DNA of 64,000 bases from positions 12,747,507 through 12,811,506 of the forward strand of contig NC_090180.1 of the NCBI RefSeq assembly GCF_024679245.1. Reading direction: 5' to 3'. This document shows, piece by piece, positions 16,018 to 27,551 of this stretch. Position numbers and translations under genes: made by a program. The stretch comes from Pseudorasbora parva (Eukaryota > Chordata > Actinopteri > Cypriniformes > Gobionidae). Each line of letters begins with the position of its first letter. Position 1 is the stretch's first letter. The notes under the pieces were generated by a model. It made no database searches and was not told where the DNA came from. It was given only the letters and a program-made list of their open reading frames with translations.

Positions 16018-17115
16018 AATACTTGAATACTTGGCGATATCATAGGGCGATATCGAATATTAGCGATAATATCGCAATAATTTTGACTACGATGTAAAAT
16101 TTGAAAATATTGTGATTATAGAATATTTAAAATTCAACAAATCCCCCCCAAATACCTCAGATAACGCAGAGGTCTTCTTCCACTGTTCACTAAACATTGG
16201 AAGCAAAAGAGTTAAATATAAACGCGCAGCGAATGACAAAGAAATCAACAGAAACATGAGTGCATGAACGATATAGCGAGGCGCAGGACGTGCTCGCGCT
16301 GCCAGACTCTGACCTGAAGCGCGCGCACACACCTTTCAGACAACAATACGATCGCGATTCAGTTCTTTCGTGGATTATTGGGTTTCAGTTGTCAAACAAA
16401 TGTAAAGATGCACGTCCGTCCTGTTGAGTAGTAAGGTAAACACAGTAGTGTATATCTTTAGTAAACGTACAGAGAGTTAAGAGATAAAAGAACGCGTGTT
16501 ACAATGAATTTGGTCCGTGGAGGTCTTAAAGGGCCGGACCTCATATTCAACTACCCGGCGTCTCAATCAGCTCCCTGGTTCACTAGTCAGGGCACTGATC
16601 AGGACATAAGTCAATGGGCTGACTCCCTGATCAGTGCCCTGACAACTGAACTAGGGAGCTGATTGAGACGCACCCAAAAAGCCACCCCATGCTTGGCTAA
16701 ACAACTTTAATATATTTATTAAGAATCAGTGTAACCTCTAGTTAATTTATAGAATGAAGACTGAACAGTTTTATATAGCCTATATAAAATGATATTTGGT
16801 TTATTTCTTGACTGTAGCTGAAAAAAAACACAGTTTTTGTTATATTATTTGTAATTTGCATATTTTGCTTATTTTAAAAAACAAAGATACAATTAAAATC
16901 TATATTGTAATTATAAAAGTACATTTAAAACATACATATTAAATAACTCATCATGATTTAAAATTTTGGTCATCCCAACCTGTTCAGTACACGTAAACAT
17001 TTTGTATTTAATTTGGTTCTATCTAAACAGTTTTTGTTGTTTTTAATGAGGGCAAATATATATATATATATATATTTCGATATTTCGATATTTTTTAGAT
17101 ATCGCCCAGCCCTAG
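16018..17115. mobile_element. hAT-like element with GGGCGATATC ends, degraded
   Basis: The left part carries GGGCGATATCGAATATT and ATATCGCAATAATTTTGAC near 16045-16085. The right end is GATATCGCCCAGCCCTAG at 17098-17115. CTAGGGCTGGGCGATATC-type ends are common in vertebrate hAT elements. A 75-bp segment at 16983-17058 recurs at 19219-19293, each copy running into a (TA)n tract. A separate fold-back lies inside at 16558-16671. No transposase is visible, and the left boundary is uncertain. Confidence 0.5.
16558..16671. repeat. 114-bp fold-back (inverted repeat)
   Basis: The left arm GCGTCTCAATCAGCTCCCTG...CAGGGCACTGATCAGG is mirrored by CCTGATCAGTGCCCTG...CAGGGAGCTGATTGAGACGC. The arms are about 47 bp around a loop of about 20 bp, with few mismatches. 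It looks like a small MITE inserted in the surrounding hAT-like element. Confidence 0.8.
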
Positions 17116-18303
17116 TGCAGGTGTATCTCACACATCAGCACAAATGCTTGTGATACTTTGAACACGCTGTACTTGGTTTTGCTTTTCTCTGATCATTCCG
17201 ATGAAGACTGAGAGAAAAAAGCTGATTCTCTTCCTCAATAAAGGCAAAAGAAATGAATGCAAGCTCGGTCCTTGCAGTCCGTCACTCAGCATGATGGCCA
17301 ATAATGACCTGTCAGAGATACTGGCCACACATTGCAGAGCATAACCCAGCAGGGTCTGCAGGGTCCTGCCTTAACGAATGCTGAGATGGACTAGTACACC
17401 CAAAGGGCCCGAGATAATGCATAATCTATTTCCCGTCTCACATCAAAAGTGACACAAATGTATTCCCTTAAACAATAGCCTTTAATAGCGCAGAGAGCAG
17501 CTTTTGATGAGTCCTAACCATGAATAAATGTCAATAAAACTCCATTTAATTGTGAAACGGTAACAATTAGAATATTTTCATTTTAGGTAAAAGTTTAGAT
17601 GCATTCTGATTTCTTTAAAGAACCATTGGAAGTTGCATTATCTTAACATAAGATGTGTTCAAAGGCAGCAGACAAGGGTAACAATCAACTCATTTTGATA
17701 TCTCAAGGTGAAAAATGACAACAACATCAGCAACAACAATGTAAAGCATGAATGAACAAATAATGCATCGACAGGTTCATGCCCCAGTGCATGCTGGGAA
17801 GTGGGTCAATAGTAGTAATAAACAACTTGTTGGTTAATCCAACAGTGACACTTAAAATTAATGCATATATCATTAAGTAATATTTTACAACATTTATTCA
17901 TAAGGCTTTATGTTTAAAGTTCATATAGGCTCTTCGTTGTTAAAATGAGATCTTTTTCAAGAAACTAGAGAAAGATTTTTCTCCCTCCATTTTAAGTCTA
18001 TTCCTCTCAAACTTTACAGATCCAAAAAACATAAGTGCATCGTAAAAATAACTGATCGAGTGGTCAAATCCAAATCCAAGTAAGATGAGCAGGTTTACAA
18101 TGACACCATATCACATTTAGTTTTAGTAGTATGATTATTCAAAGTGTTTTGGGTCTGGCAACCTCGATTTTTTATTCGTACAAGTATTTTTTATTAAATA
18201 GCAGGAGAGGCAGAACATAGCAAGCACCAGGAGAGTCTGTGCGCGTGTGGCACAAGGACTGCGTGAGGGGTCTATTTTCAGTGACATTACAACATTATAT
18301 TAA
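17116..18303. other. Intergenic DNA, no gene recognised
   Basis: The segment 17120-17520 is GC-balanced and lacks repeats seen elsewhere in the window. The remainder is AT-rich. No exon or RNA gene was recognised. Confidence 0.45.
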
Positions 18304-18420
18304 TACTATACTATACTATACTATACTATACTATACTATACTCTACTATACTGTACTGTACTGTACTGTACTATACTATACTGTACTATACTATACTATA
18401 CTATACTATACTATACTGTA
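18304..18420. repeat. (CTATA)n/(CTGTA)n pentanucleotide repeat
   Basis: A tandem 5-base unit, mostly CTATA with interspersed CTGTA and one CTCTA, about 23 units long. Frames through it are repeat artefacts. Confidence 0.95.
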
Positions 18421-18431
18421 CATAATGCTAA

Positions 18432-18911
18432 AGGTGCACTATGTAACTTTTCTGTCCGCTAGATTATTAATATTACTGTAGTATGAAGCAGAGCAGGATT
18501 GTGTTGTAAAGCTGAGTAAGGGCCCTGTGGCGGCATAATAAGATAATAAGTTAATTAATATAATTAATAAGATAATATGTTAATAAGATTATTAAAAGTT
18601 AATAAGATGTTACGCAACAGCGGGACTTTTACTATGCCACAGTCGCTGGTGCAATTTCGGCCATGAGTATGAGGTAACACAGCTCTGTTTATCATATTAG
18701 ATCAATTTGAGTGTGTTTAAAATGATGTTATGACGTTACTCTGTGCATCCGCTCAGCTGCTGCTGTGACACTTGTTCACACTCCCTCACATGTCCTGGTT
18801 CCTTGGTTAAAATAGCAATTTTCTCACGATTTACAAATTGTTGGAAACATTTGTAACACTGGCCTAGTGTTTTTTTTATATTTTACTGAAGGATTTTTAC
18901 ATAGTGCACCT
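18432..18911 (+). mobile_element. TTAA-flanked DNA element, family B, copy 3
   Basis: The left end AGGTGCACTATGTAACTTT follows CTAA; the right end TTACATAGTGCACCT is followed by TTAA (18912-18915). This is the least degraded pair of termini of the family in the window. Internal blocks match 3681-4321. An AT-rich tandem expansion of TTAATAAGAT motifs occurs at 18540-18610. Confidence 0.75.
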
Positions 18912-19096
18912 TTAAATATAATGTATAGTAATGCAATGGGGGAATATCTGTGTGTCCTGATAATAATATAATAACAATAATATTATTTCAATAATAATAA
19001 TAAAAAAACATCCTTTTATTTTTGCTTAAAATATATCAATAAATGTACCGTATTGTGAGATTAGTATCGCGATAGTATATCGACTCGTGACAGGAG

Positions 19097-19134
19097 TGTA
19101 TCGTTACACCCCTATATATATATAGGGGTGTAAC

Positions 19135-19140
<6 letters not shown>
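19097..19140. repeat. Perfect 44-bp palindrome of two abutting transposon ends
   Basis: TGTATCGTTACACCCCTA is followed by TATATATA and then the exact mirror TAGGGGTGTAACGATACA. The TAGGGGTGTAACGATACA end is hAT-like. Two copies of one family therefore appear to meet tail to tail across an 8-bp TATATATA, which could be their target sequence. Confidence 0.8.

Positions 19141-19219
<79 letters not shown>
19141..19219. repeat. (AT)n-(TG)n compound microsatellite
   Basis: Alternating AT for about 30 bases followed by TG for about 43 bases. Uninterrupted simple repeat. Confidence 0.95.
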
Positions 19220-19220
<1 letters not shown>

Positions 19221-19288
19221 CAGTACATGTAAACATTTTGTATTTAATTTGGTTCTATCTAAACAGTTTTTGTTGTTTTCAATGAGGG

Positions 19289-19411
<123 letters not shown>

Positions 19412-19439
19412 ATTCTAATTATAAGAGATTCTAATTAAC

Positions 19440-19623
19440 TAACTGATGTCACATATGGACTACTTTGATGAAGTTTTTACCTTTCTGGACATATCTGGAG
19501 TATAGTAGTGTAGATACACTTAAATTGTGTTTTGAAGATGAACGGAGGTGTTACGGGTGTGGAACAACATTACGGTGAGTCATTAATGACATAATTTTCA
19601 TTTTTGGGTGAACTAACCCTTTA
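19440..19623 (-). mobile_element. Single arm of a fold-back MITE, family D
   Basis: Matches the right arm of the 40-kb fold-back (motifs CTAACTGATGTCACATATGG, AGATGAACGGAGGT and TTTTTGGGTGAACTAACCCT), ending at TTAA (19620-19623). The opposite arm is missing. Confidence 0.65.
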
Positions 19624-20115
19624 AGTTTGCCTTCACCAAAGATTTGTGTGAGAACCATTGAAAAACACATTCAGTGCATCTAGCGAGAGCTCTGGTTATT
19701 TCTACTACAGCGCCCCATACAAGCTATTTGGTTAGCATGAAACAGAGTTCATTCTTTGATCTTGGAGGAACGTTTTCTTTCTGTTTTTGGAGCTTTCATG
19801 CTGCTGCCACCACGTCGGTTTCACCTGAGTGCAGCTGTGGCAGGGCCGTCAGGGCAGCAGGGGCCCAGGGGGCCACCCTCCGCGCCCCGTCACACACACT
19901 CAAGAGCTCGACATATACACACACACAGACCTGAGCTACAGACATGAGAGCTTAGACAGCGAAGGTGACATTCACCACACCATCCCACTTTGTCGTCATG
20001 GCAACACTTGTCTGATGACAATCTGGATAACAATAACTTTATTATACAGATATATGAAGAGTGAGTAACCTTTGTTTCCCTGACTCACTCTCTATTAATA
20101 TATAGGCTATATACA
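19624..20115. other. Intergenic DNA, GC-richer, no gene established
   Basis: Includes a GC-rich stretch at 19800-19900 with a four-triplet Gly-X-Y reading, judged too short to support a collagen exon. No splice donor follows in frame. Confidence 0.4.
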
Positions 20116-21625
20116 CAGGGCTTGACATTAACATCGTCCAAATGGATGTATTTCAGCAGTCACTCCTAGCCCGTTTGCTGGGTTGAATTTTATATATAAT
20201 ATAATAATTTTTCATTTGTAGGCTTTTAAAAAGGCATCTGAAATAATAAATAAGTAATAATAAGTGCAATATAGTGTCAGGGCTTGGCATTAAGCATGTT
20301 CATGTGCTTGTTCTTCGGACAAGTAAATCGTTCATTCACTTGCCCGAGTGAAAAATTTGCTTGTCCGGGAAAAAGTTCGATATTTTTTAATTTAGTGTGT
20401 GTGTGTGTTGTAACTATAATTTATTCTGAAGCAATATTCTCACCAGTGTTTAATCAGCTTTGACATATTTAATTCTGCATATTTGTGAATTTTTTTTAAT
20501 TTATTTTTTATTGAATCATTTCAAATTTGTGATATTTTTACCTTTTATAAAGGGCATTTCCCCCCTAATCTTATTAAATATAGGCTATACTTCAGGTTTA
20601 ATTTTATATTGTTAAATTTGATCAATACATTAAATTAAATTAAGAAACCGCCACTGTTAACAATAAAATTAAATAATTGTAATGATACTAGAAGGCAGGA
20701 TTCAATAGCAAGTAAAAAGTCTCTTTATTGAGAACAGCAGCACAGACGATGACAAGAGATGCAGATCCAGAGAGAAGGAAACGCTTGGTAGCACAACCCA
20801 GACCTCGAGGATGAAGAAGGTGATGATGAAGACGATGATGAGGAACACTCAGGACACAGGCAACGGCAGGAGAGACACAGGAACAGGTGGGACACAGGGA
20901 ACATCCAAACAACGCTCTGACAAAGACAGGTAGAATGCAGTGAGTCTAAATAGGGTGAGATGATGATCTGCAGCTGCACTATACACACACACACAAGTGT
21001 GAGACAACGAATTCATGAACTGTGACATTAATTTACACTGAAAAATTACAACTGCATTAAATAATGTTTTGAGATTTGTAGTTTTGAATAGACAAAAAAG
21101 AAATGTTGGAAAGTATGTTTAAACATGAAAATAAATCTCCAGTAGGTGGCAGCAGTCTTAGTGGTTCATTCAAACGATTCATTCAAACACTGAATCATTC
21201 AGTAACACACTTGTTGCTGTGAGACGCGTTATGGTTCTGCTGTGTGTGAACGATTTTCGCTGCTGAAATCGAAACAAAAGCACTCAATATTGCATCTAAA
21301 ATGTAAGTGACTTTAAGTGAATGTAAATGTAAGTGAATGTTAATGAATTGTTTATGAAACTGTCATATGAAAGCAGTGTCATTTTCAGTCGTGATGGTAT
21401 TCAGGAAACAGTTTAAACGCTCTAGTGTTGGCACAAGTGTCAACAGCGCCACCTTGTTATCGTCATTTCATCATATGTTATCCACCACTATCGATCGCCA
21501 CTTACACTAAATTAATGTACGATCATTCTTGCATTTTGGTGAGTCGCTAGTTATTTTTTGTTTTTATCAGGCTCTTGTCCGTCGGGCAAGTAAAATTCTT
21601 TAACACATGTTAATGTCTAGCCCTG
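20116..21625 (+). mobile_element. hAT-like element with CAGGGCTTG/CTAGCCCTG ends, nested copies
   Basis: An inner element starts CAGGGCTTGGCATTAAGCATG at 20278 and ends ACATGTTAATGTCTAGCCCTG at 21625; AGTGT abuts it on both sides. A second left end of the same family (CAGGGCTTGACATTAACATCG) begins at 20116, so one copy probably sits inside another. Paired motifs (CGGACAAGTAAAT and GGGCAAGTAAAAT) lie near the two ends. The interior 20690-21000 is a GC-richer segment of unknown origin. No transposase is visible. Confidence 0.6.
20122..20440 (+). repeat. Source copy of a 320-bp segment repeated at 23555
   Basis: Nearly identical (about four substitutions plus a TG-repeat length difference) to 23555-23879, in the same orientation, 3.4 kb apart. 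It covers the junction between the outer and inner CAGGGCTTG element ends, so the other copy must derive from this arrangement or a sister of it. Confidence 0.85.
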
Positions 21626-23148
21626 AGTGTTGTCAAAAATAGAGATTTTTCTATACTGAAACGCTTCCGATACTCATTTTCCTCATAATAGATTTAGGAT
21701 ATAGATGAATATTTTTTAAATAATCGTAAAATTTATAACGCTTTTCTGGGTACTCAAAGTGCTTTACATAAAGAAACGTTGGTGTTACAGGGCTTGAATT
21801 TCACTGTGGGACTGGGTTAGTCGACAAACGGTTCTAGTGACGTCATTCATGAAGGAAGTGCAGATGTGTAGTCCAAACCAGCCGTTAGCGGCTTTGAAAG
21901 GAAACTTCTGTTAAATAAAATATCTCGCTTGGCATTGAACTTTGAGCTTTATAATTTTACAGGTATTATTTATGCTCTAACAGCAACATTACACACTAAC
22001 TAAAGTTTGAAAGATGGAATCGCAAAGAACGGGACCTTTAAAACCTGAGCTCCTCCTATATTCTGATTCAGGTGCTGTGCCAAATTCTGACCTCCAGATT
22101 ATTACCCCCCTAGTACTGGTTTAGGAATAGGTGTGGGGGAGGGGTTAGGATTAGGCAATCAGGTAGCGACCTTTATGAGGAGGTTAATAATCTGGCAGGG
22201 GGTCGAAATTCGCCACAACAATGGCAGCTTTTTTATAATTTTCACATTTTATCGTTATTAAAAAAAGTGTACTTTGTCAAATGAACAAAACATCTGACCG
22301 CTGTGTGGCCAGATGATACGCCAACTAGGTTTTGTGAAAATCACCCTTCAAACTGCTGGTTTGCTTTGATAGTTATATCAAATGATGACAAAATAAACAT
22401 GTCAAACAAGATAAAAGATGAAGCTATGCTTAATTGAAAGCAAGTAAAAAATTGCACGAAAGTGTGCGATATATATAAGACTGTAGAGCACCATTGCATT
22501 CAATAAATAATTGAATTGTCCCATGTCTGTCTGAGTTGGACGGAGCGGAGAGCTGTACCTTCCGATTAGAAGCTCAAGTGTCACTGTTGCAGGTCAGAAG
22601 CTTAGACATGTCATTTTCACTGATGTTTTTTGACATCGCCGTCAACACTGTCCCTTGTACCCACAACCCTGTCCCTTGCTCTATAATTTATTATGCTCAC
22701 AGTGAACTTGACTGTCAGTGCACATATGGTGGACTGCCTAACCACAAACTTTTTTTCCTAATCATCTAAATGGGAGGGGGGGAAACAGTTGGAAAAGGTT
22801 TCCTGAAGGTCCATGTATTATTCTTATATAAAATAAAATAAAATCTAGGGGATGAATTAAGATCTGGAATGCATTATTACCTCACTACTTATCACTTCTT
22901 CTTTTTTTGTCTTTATTGATCACTTGCTGTGAATGATGATGCAAAGATGGCATTATCCCAGAAAGATCATTGATGTGACCCAGTGTCCTTGTTTAACTAG
23001 AACACCGGGTATATGGAATTATATTTATTTTTACAAAATAAAAAATACAAAAAATGTTTGTGTGATTTTAAGTAGCTTCAGTTTGGGAATCTATTTGACC
23101 TCCTGAGGATTATTTTTTTTTTTTTTTACAGGTATATCTTGCTATATA
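21626..23148. other. Intergenic DNA with one small hairpin repeat
   Basis: 22067-22220 is an imperfect inverted repeat (CTGACCTCCAGATTATTA paired with TTAATAATCTGGCAGGGGGTC) that resembles a short fold-back element. The remaining sequence shows no recognised gene or element. Confidence 0.5.
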
Positions 23149-23238
23149 TACAAACCCGGTTCCAAAAAAGTTGGGACACTGTACAAATTGTGATAACAAA
23201 TCTGATAACAACTTGGGTTATCCTTGTCCTCTTTAGTC

Positions 23239-23402
23239 CGTATGACATGCCACATCCAAGTTTTCCAAAAAGAACTTAACATTTTGATTCGTCTGACCAC
23301 AGAACAGTTTTCCACTTTGCCACAGTCCCTTTTAAATGAGCCTTGGCCCAGAGAAAACGGCTGTGCTTCTGGATCATGTTTAGATATGGCTTTTTTGACC
23401 TA
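23239..23402 (-). pseudogene. Mariner/Tc1-like transposase, C-terminal-side piece of the host element
   Basis: The minus-strand frame reads YRSKKPYLNMIQKHSRFLWA and then KAHLKGTV.KWKTVLWSDESK, the segment that leads to the first catalytic Asp (WSD) of a Tc1-family transposase. It continues the N-terminal piece at 25226-25485 across the nested insertion. The rest of the catalytic domain is missing. Confidence 0.75.
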
Positions 23403-23554
23403 TACAGTGCCTTGCGAAAGTATTCGGCCCCCTTGAACTTTGCGACCTTTTGCCACATTTCAGGCTTCAAACATAAAGATATAAAACTGTAATTTTTTGT
23501 GAAGAATCAACAACAAGTGGGACACAATCATGAAGTGGAATGATTTGATTTGTT

Positions 23555-23879
23555 TTGACATTAACATCGTCCAAATGGATGTATTTCAGCAGTCACTCCT
23601 AGCCCGTTTGCTGGGTTGAATTTTATATATAATATAATAATTTTTCAATTGTAGGCTTTTAAAAAGGCATCTGAAATAACAAATAAGTAATAATAAGTGC
23701 AATATAGTGTCAGGGCTTGAGATTAAGCATGTTCATGTGCTTGTTCTTCGGACAAGTAAATCGTTCATTCACTTGCCCGAGTGAAAAATTTGCTTGTCCG
23801 GGAAAAAGTTCGATATTTTTTAATTTAGTGTGTGTGTGTGTGTATGTTGTAACTATAATTTATTCTGAAGCAATATTCT
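23555..23879 (+). repeat. Templated 325-bp segment replacing part of the Tc1 left inverted repeat
   Basis: It begins TTGACATTAACATCG and ends GAAGCAATATTCT. It is almost identical to 20122-20440. It is not bounded by a complete transposon end or a target duplication, so transposition does not explain it; repair-associated copying does. Confidence 0.85.
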
Positions 23880-24081
23880 TTTTTAACAAATCAAAAACTG
23901 AAAAATTGGGCGTGCAAAATAATTCGGCCCCTTTACTTTCAGTGCAGCAAACTCTCTCCAGAAGTTCAGTGAGGATCTCTAAATAATCCAATGTTGACCT
24001 AAATGACTAATGATGATAAATAGAATCCACCTGTGTGTAATCAAGTCTCCATATAAATGCACCTGCACTGTGGTAGTCTCA

Positions 24082-24990
24082 GAGGTCCGTTTAAAGCGCA
24101 GGCAGGTCCGAGATACTGTTGTGGAGAAGTTTAAAGCCGGATTTGGATACAAAAAGATTTCCCAAGCTTTAAACATTCCAAGGAGCACTATGCAAGCAAT
24201 AATATTGAAATGGAAGGAGTATCAGACCACTGCAAATCTACCAAGACCTGGCCGTCCCTCTAAACTTTCAGCTCATACAAGGAGAAGACTGATCAGAGAT
24301 GCAGCCAAGAGGCCCATGATCACTCTGGATGAACTGCAGAGATCTACAGCTGAGGTGGGAGACTCTGTCCATAGGACCACAATCGGTCGTGTACTGCACG
24401 AATCTGGCCTTTATGGAAGAGTGGCAAGAAGAAAGCCATTTCTTAAAGATATCCATAAAAAGTGTCGTTTAAAGTTTGCCACAAGCCACCTGGGAGACAC
24501 ACCAAACATGTGGAAGAAGGTGCTCTGGTCAAATAAAACCAAAATTGTCAACTTTTTGGCAACAATGCAAAATGTTATGTTTGGCATAAAAGCAACACAG
24601 CTCATCACCCTGAACACACCATCCCCACTGTCAAACATGGTGGTGGCAGCATCATGGTTTGGGCCTGCTTTTCTTCAGTAGTGACAGGGAAGATGGTTAA
24701 AATTGATGGGAAGATGGATGGAGCCAAATACAGGACCATTCTGGAAGAACCTGAGGAGTCTGCACAAGACCTGAGACTGGGACGGAGATTTGTCTTCTAA
24801 CAAGACAATGATCCAAAACATAAAGCAAAATCTACGATGGAATGGTTCAAAAATAAACATATCCAGGTGTTAGAATGTAGAATAGAATTCTGCAAGCAGG
24901 AATGGGCAAAAATTTCAGTCTCTCGATGTGCAAAACTGATGAGACATACCCCAAGCGACTTACAGCTGTAATTCCAGCAAAAGGTGGCTC
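24082..24990 (+). pseudogene. Tc1-like transposase pseudogene
   Basis: The N-terminal paired-like DNA-binding region is readable (KFKAGFGYKKISQALNIPRS, LPRPGRPSKLS), followed by DELQRSTAEVGDSVHRTTIGR and the start of the catalytic domain ([11 protein letters not shown]). Four kinds of damage are visible. The first catalytic Asp is Asn (WSN for WSD). A frameshift lies near 24600, after which [14 protein letters not shown] is read in another frame. A stop replaces Gln before DNDPKH (about 24797). A deletion removes the segment with the third catalytic acid (NPIE). A tail matching FCKQEWAKISVSRC follows. It cannot be active. Confidence 0.88.
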
Positions 24991-25225
24991 TACAAAGTAT
25001 TAACTTAAGGGGGCAGAAGAATTTTGCACGCCCAATTTTTCAGTTTTTGATTTGTTAAAAAAGTTTTGAAATATCCAATAAATTCCGTTCCACTTCATGA
25101 TTGTGTCCCACTTGTTGTTGATTCTTCACAAAAAATTACAGTTTCATATCATTATGTTTGAAGCCTGAAATGTGGCAAAAGGTCTCAAAGTTCAAGGGGG
25201 CCGAATACTTTTGCAAGGCACTGTA

Positions 25226-25485
25226 TAGAGTTTTAGCAAACAATGGTGAATTGCATGGTGGATTGTGTTCACCGACAATGTTTTCTGGAAGTATTCCTGA
25301 GTCCATGCAATGATTTTCATTACAGTAGCATTCCTGTATGTGATGCAGTGCCGTCTAAGGGCCCGAAGATCACGGGCATCCAGTATGGTTTTCCCGCCTT
25401 GACCCTTAAGCACAGAGATTACTTTAGATTCTCTGAATCTTTGGATGATATTAGGCACTGTAGATGATGATAACTTCATCTTCAA
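25226..25485 (-). pseudogene. Mariner/Tc1-like transposase, N-terminal piece of the host element
   Basis: The minus-strand frame contains SSSTVPNIIQRFRESKVISV, GQGGKTILDARDLRALRRHC and the helix-turn-helix tail NTIHHAIHHCLLKLY, characteristic of the bipartite DNA-binding domain of Tc1-family transposases. It is cut at KLY by the TA insertion of the element at 23405-25223. The start of the protein is missing. Confidence 0.8.
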
Positions 25486-25545
25486 TAACTAACAATAATT
25501 TTTCTCTGAAAAACTCCTTTTTGAAAAATTTGTCCACTATTTTTT

Positions 25546-27551
25546 ATATACCCATACATATTATTATAAGCAAACTTTGATATGTTGTATTTTAAATAAA
25601 ATACAAAAATATACCTTTTTGAATAAACAAAATTAGTGTCATTGTGTAGTTTGCTTATAGTAATATGTCCTCATTTAACTATGTAAATATGTGTGTGTTG
25701 GATGTGTTGAGTGCTCAGATGTCTTCTGTACACCCCACTGGCTCTGGTTTAATCATTTCATCTGCTCGATTTACCCATTCTTCAGTCACCACAGGGGTCA
25801 AAGGTGGAGGTGGCATGAAGCTGATCCATGGACAAAGTCAAGGGGAAAGCAGAAAAAAGTAAACCAATATTGTTCCTTCCTTTTTATAGAAAAATTACCT
25901 TGAAATGTGAGCACTGCACAAAAATGTGTACGCCTCGTGAACAACACTCTATTCTATTCTAGCATGCAGAGTCCTCATATAATGCCCAGTATCATGCCAT
26001 TGAATGTCTTTGCATTGATAACATGCCCCTATCCAAAAAAAAAAAAAATCCATATCCATATGCTCTGCCAATATTATTAAAACATTTACACAACATGTGG
26101 CTAAATTATTTCAAGGAACTTTCAACAGATTTTACCGTCTAGCCATGGCTCTCGCCTCTCCATTGTTTGAACAGCCGTTTCCATGGACTGTTTGTTGACA
26201 GCCGACAGCAGCTGATATGACAACACCACGGAATCCAAATACAGGCACTAATTCAAATGTGTTTATCCAGTAATTGCCAGCGATGTTGGAGGCGGACCCT
26301 GGGCCCCATTCCAAATGCTCCTGGGGCCCGTTGAGCCCTCTGCAGAGCAAGCTGCGATGAGAAGGAGCAGATGGAAGCATGAGTACTGCAGCGCGTGCCC
26401 ACCCTCGACTACCTCTGCCATATCACGGCCTCTGCTCTCATTACCCATGTGCTTAAAACCCCATCACACACTTCTGTGAGATGATTTTCCATCAGGTTAT
26501 AATCACATGCACATATTGCGGCTGCTTTATTACTTTTTTGACTTAACATAAACACATTACAGGTGGCTCAACACACAAAGATCACTGTGAAATGTGACAT
26601 GATTTCAGATGATTGGTGAGTCGATTCAAAGCCTAAGTTCTGTGATTTTCAACTCTCTTTGTATTGTTACAATGTCGGTAGTATGTAAATGAACTTTACA
26701 CTTTCTCTGTGTTACCAAGACTGAGATTCCTAGTTATTTTGTCAGCAAAAGTCCGCAAAACACATCATCCAGCAGAATTTTGACAGCTCTAGGGTTTTCA
26801 AGAAAACCACTGACAGTCAGATTGACAGGGGGCTTTTAACTGAACAATTGTAGGTTTATCAATAAATGTTTTTATTGTATTTTGTTTCCTTTTTAAACAG
26901 CATTATGGTAAAAAATACTAGCCTTCTTACCTGTGCGCGATTGTATTTTGCTTTGGGCTAAAACTGTTTTAGTAGTCATCCAGTTTGAAGAGGAGACTAC
27001 AAACATGGAGGTTTTTTAGATTGTCCGTAGCTGTTGGTGCATTCAAGTCATGTCGTAAAGATCGTATTTACAAGTTGAACACATATAAACGCCACAAAGC
27101 TGTAAATACCAGTGGGAAGTTCGGGATTTTCTTTTTATCTGTATGAGTTGTCAGTGAGAAACTTGGTGGAATCAATGGATGCAACTCTGTAGTTGAATAT
27201 AACTGGTATTTAGCCGTGTCAGGCTTTGTCATTTACAACTAAGTAAGTTAGCAATGTAAAATAACAATTGGCATAATTAATATGTAACATTACCGTTTAC
27301 ATTACCTTCATAGATTAATTCAAATATTAAAACTCACATGATGGGCATTCTTTGTTCTTCATTTTCTATAAGCTAAGTTAACAAACCTTGCTCTATTTAC
27401 ATGAAATCCATTAAAAGAAGGTACACCGCCATCTTGCTCCGACCAAAGAGACTTGAACGCACATGATGTCGTAAACACAACTTCTCATCTCGTAAATATA
27501 TGAACATCCCAGGAGGACCTGAACGCACCATGCATTTTCACTGCCTACACA
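25546..27551. other. Intergenic DNA with a GC-balanced segment
   Basis: 26120-26450 is GC-richer, non-repetitive and lacks a convincing reading frame; it could be conserved non-coding DNA. The remainder is AT-rich with no recognised element. Confidence 0.4.

Larger units (their letters stand above)
23405..25223 (+). mobile_element. Tc1-like transposon with CAGTGCCTTGC termini
   Basis: The termini CAGTGCCTTGCGAAAGTATT and its mirror bound the element, with TA at 23403-23404 and 25224-25225 as the duplicated target. The inverted repeats are long (over 150 bp) and include the GGGCGTGCAAAAT block. In the left repeat, about 25 bases are replaced by a 325-bp segment (23555-23879) copied from the 20.1-kb locus. 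The transposase inside is a pseudogene. Confidence 0.9.
23149..25545 (-). mobile_element. Tc1/mariner-like element (host of the nested Tc1), degraded
   Basis: The left terminus TACAAACCCGGTTCCAAAAAAG (given as two abutting motifs TACAAACCCGG and TTCCAAAAAAG) continues into GTTGGGACACTGTACAAATTGTG, typical of a widespread fish mariner/Tc1-like family. An internal deletion then joins directly to transposase-coding sequence read on the minus strand. The right end is lost near 25545. The element is split at a TA by the insertion at 23405-25223. Confidence 0.75.

Noticed and set aside
19756..19947. GC-rich frame with GPSGQQGPRGPP, collagen-like
   Set aside because: Only four Gly-X-Y triplets, no in-frame donor after them and no neighbouring similar exons. 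Too short to support a collagen gene, although a CAG acceptor-like site precedes it.
20725..20994. Minus-strand frame with a Ser-rich run
   Set aside because: Arises from a GATGATGAAGA-type low-complexity stretch inside an hAT-like element.
24010..24681. The longest uninterrupted frame in the window (223 codons) as an active gene
   Set aside because: It is a Tc1 transposase with a lost catalytic Asp, a frameshift, a stop and a deletion. The first 20 or so codons precede the true transposase start.
25665..25862. 65-codon frame ending GVKGGGGMKLIHGQSQ
   Set aside because: Overlaps an equally long frame in another phase; no recognisable motif and no exon borders.
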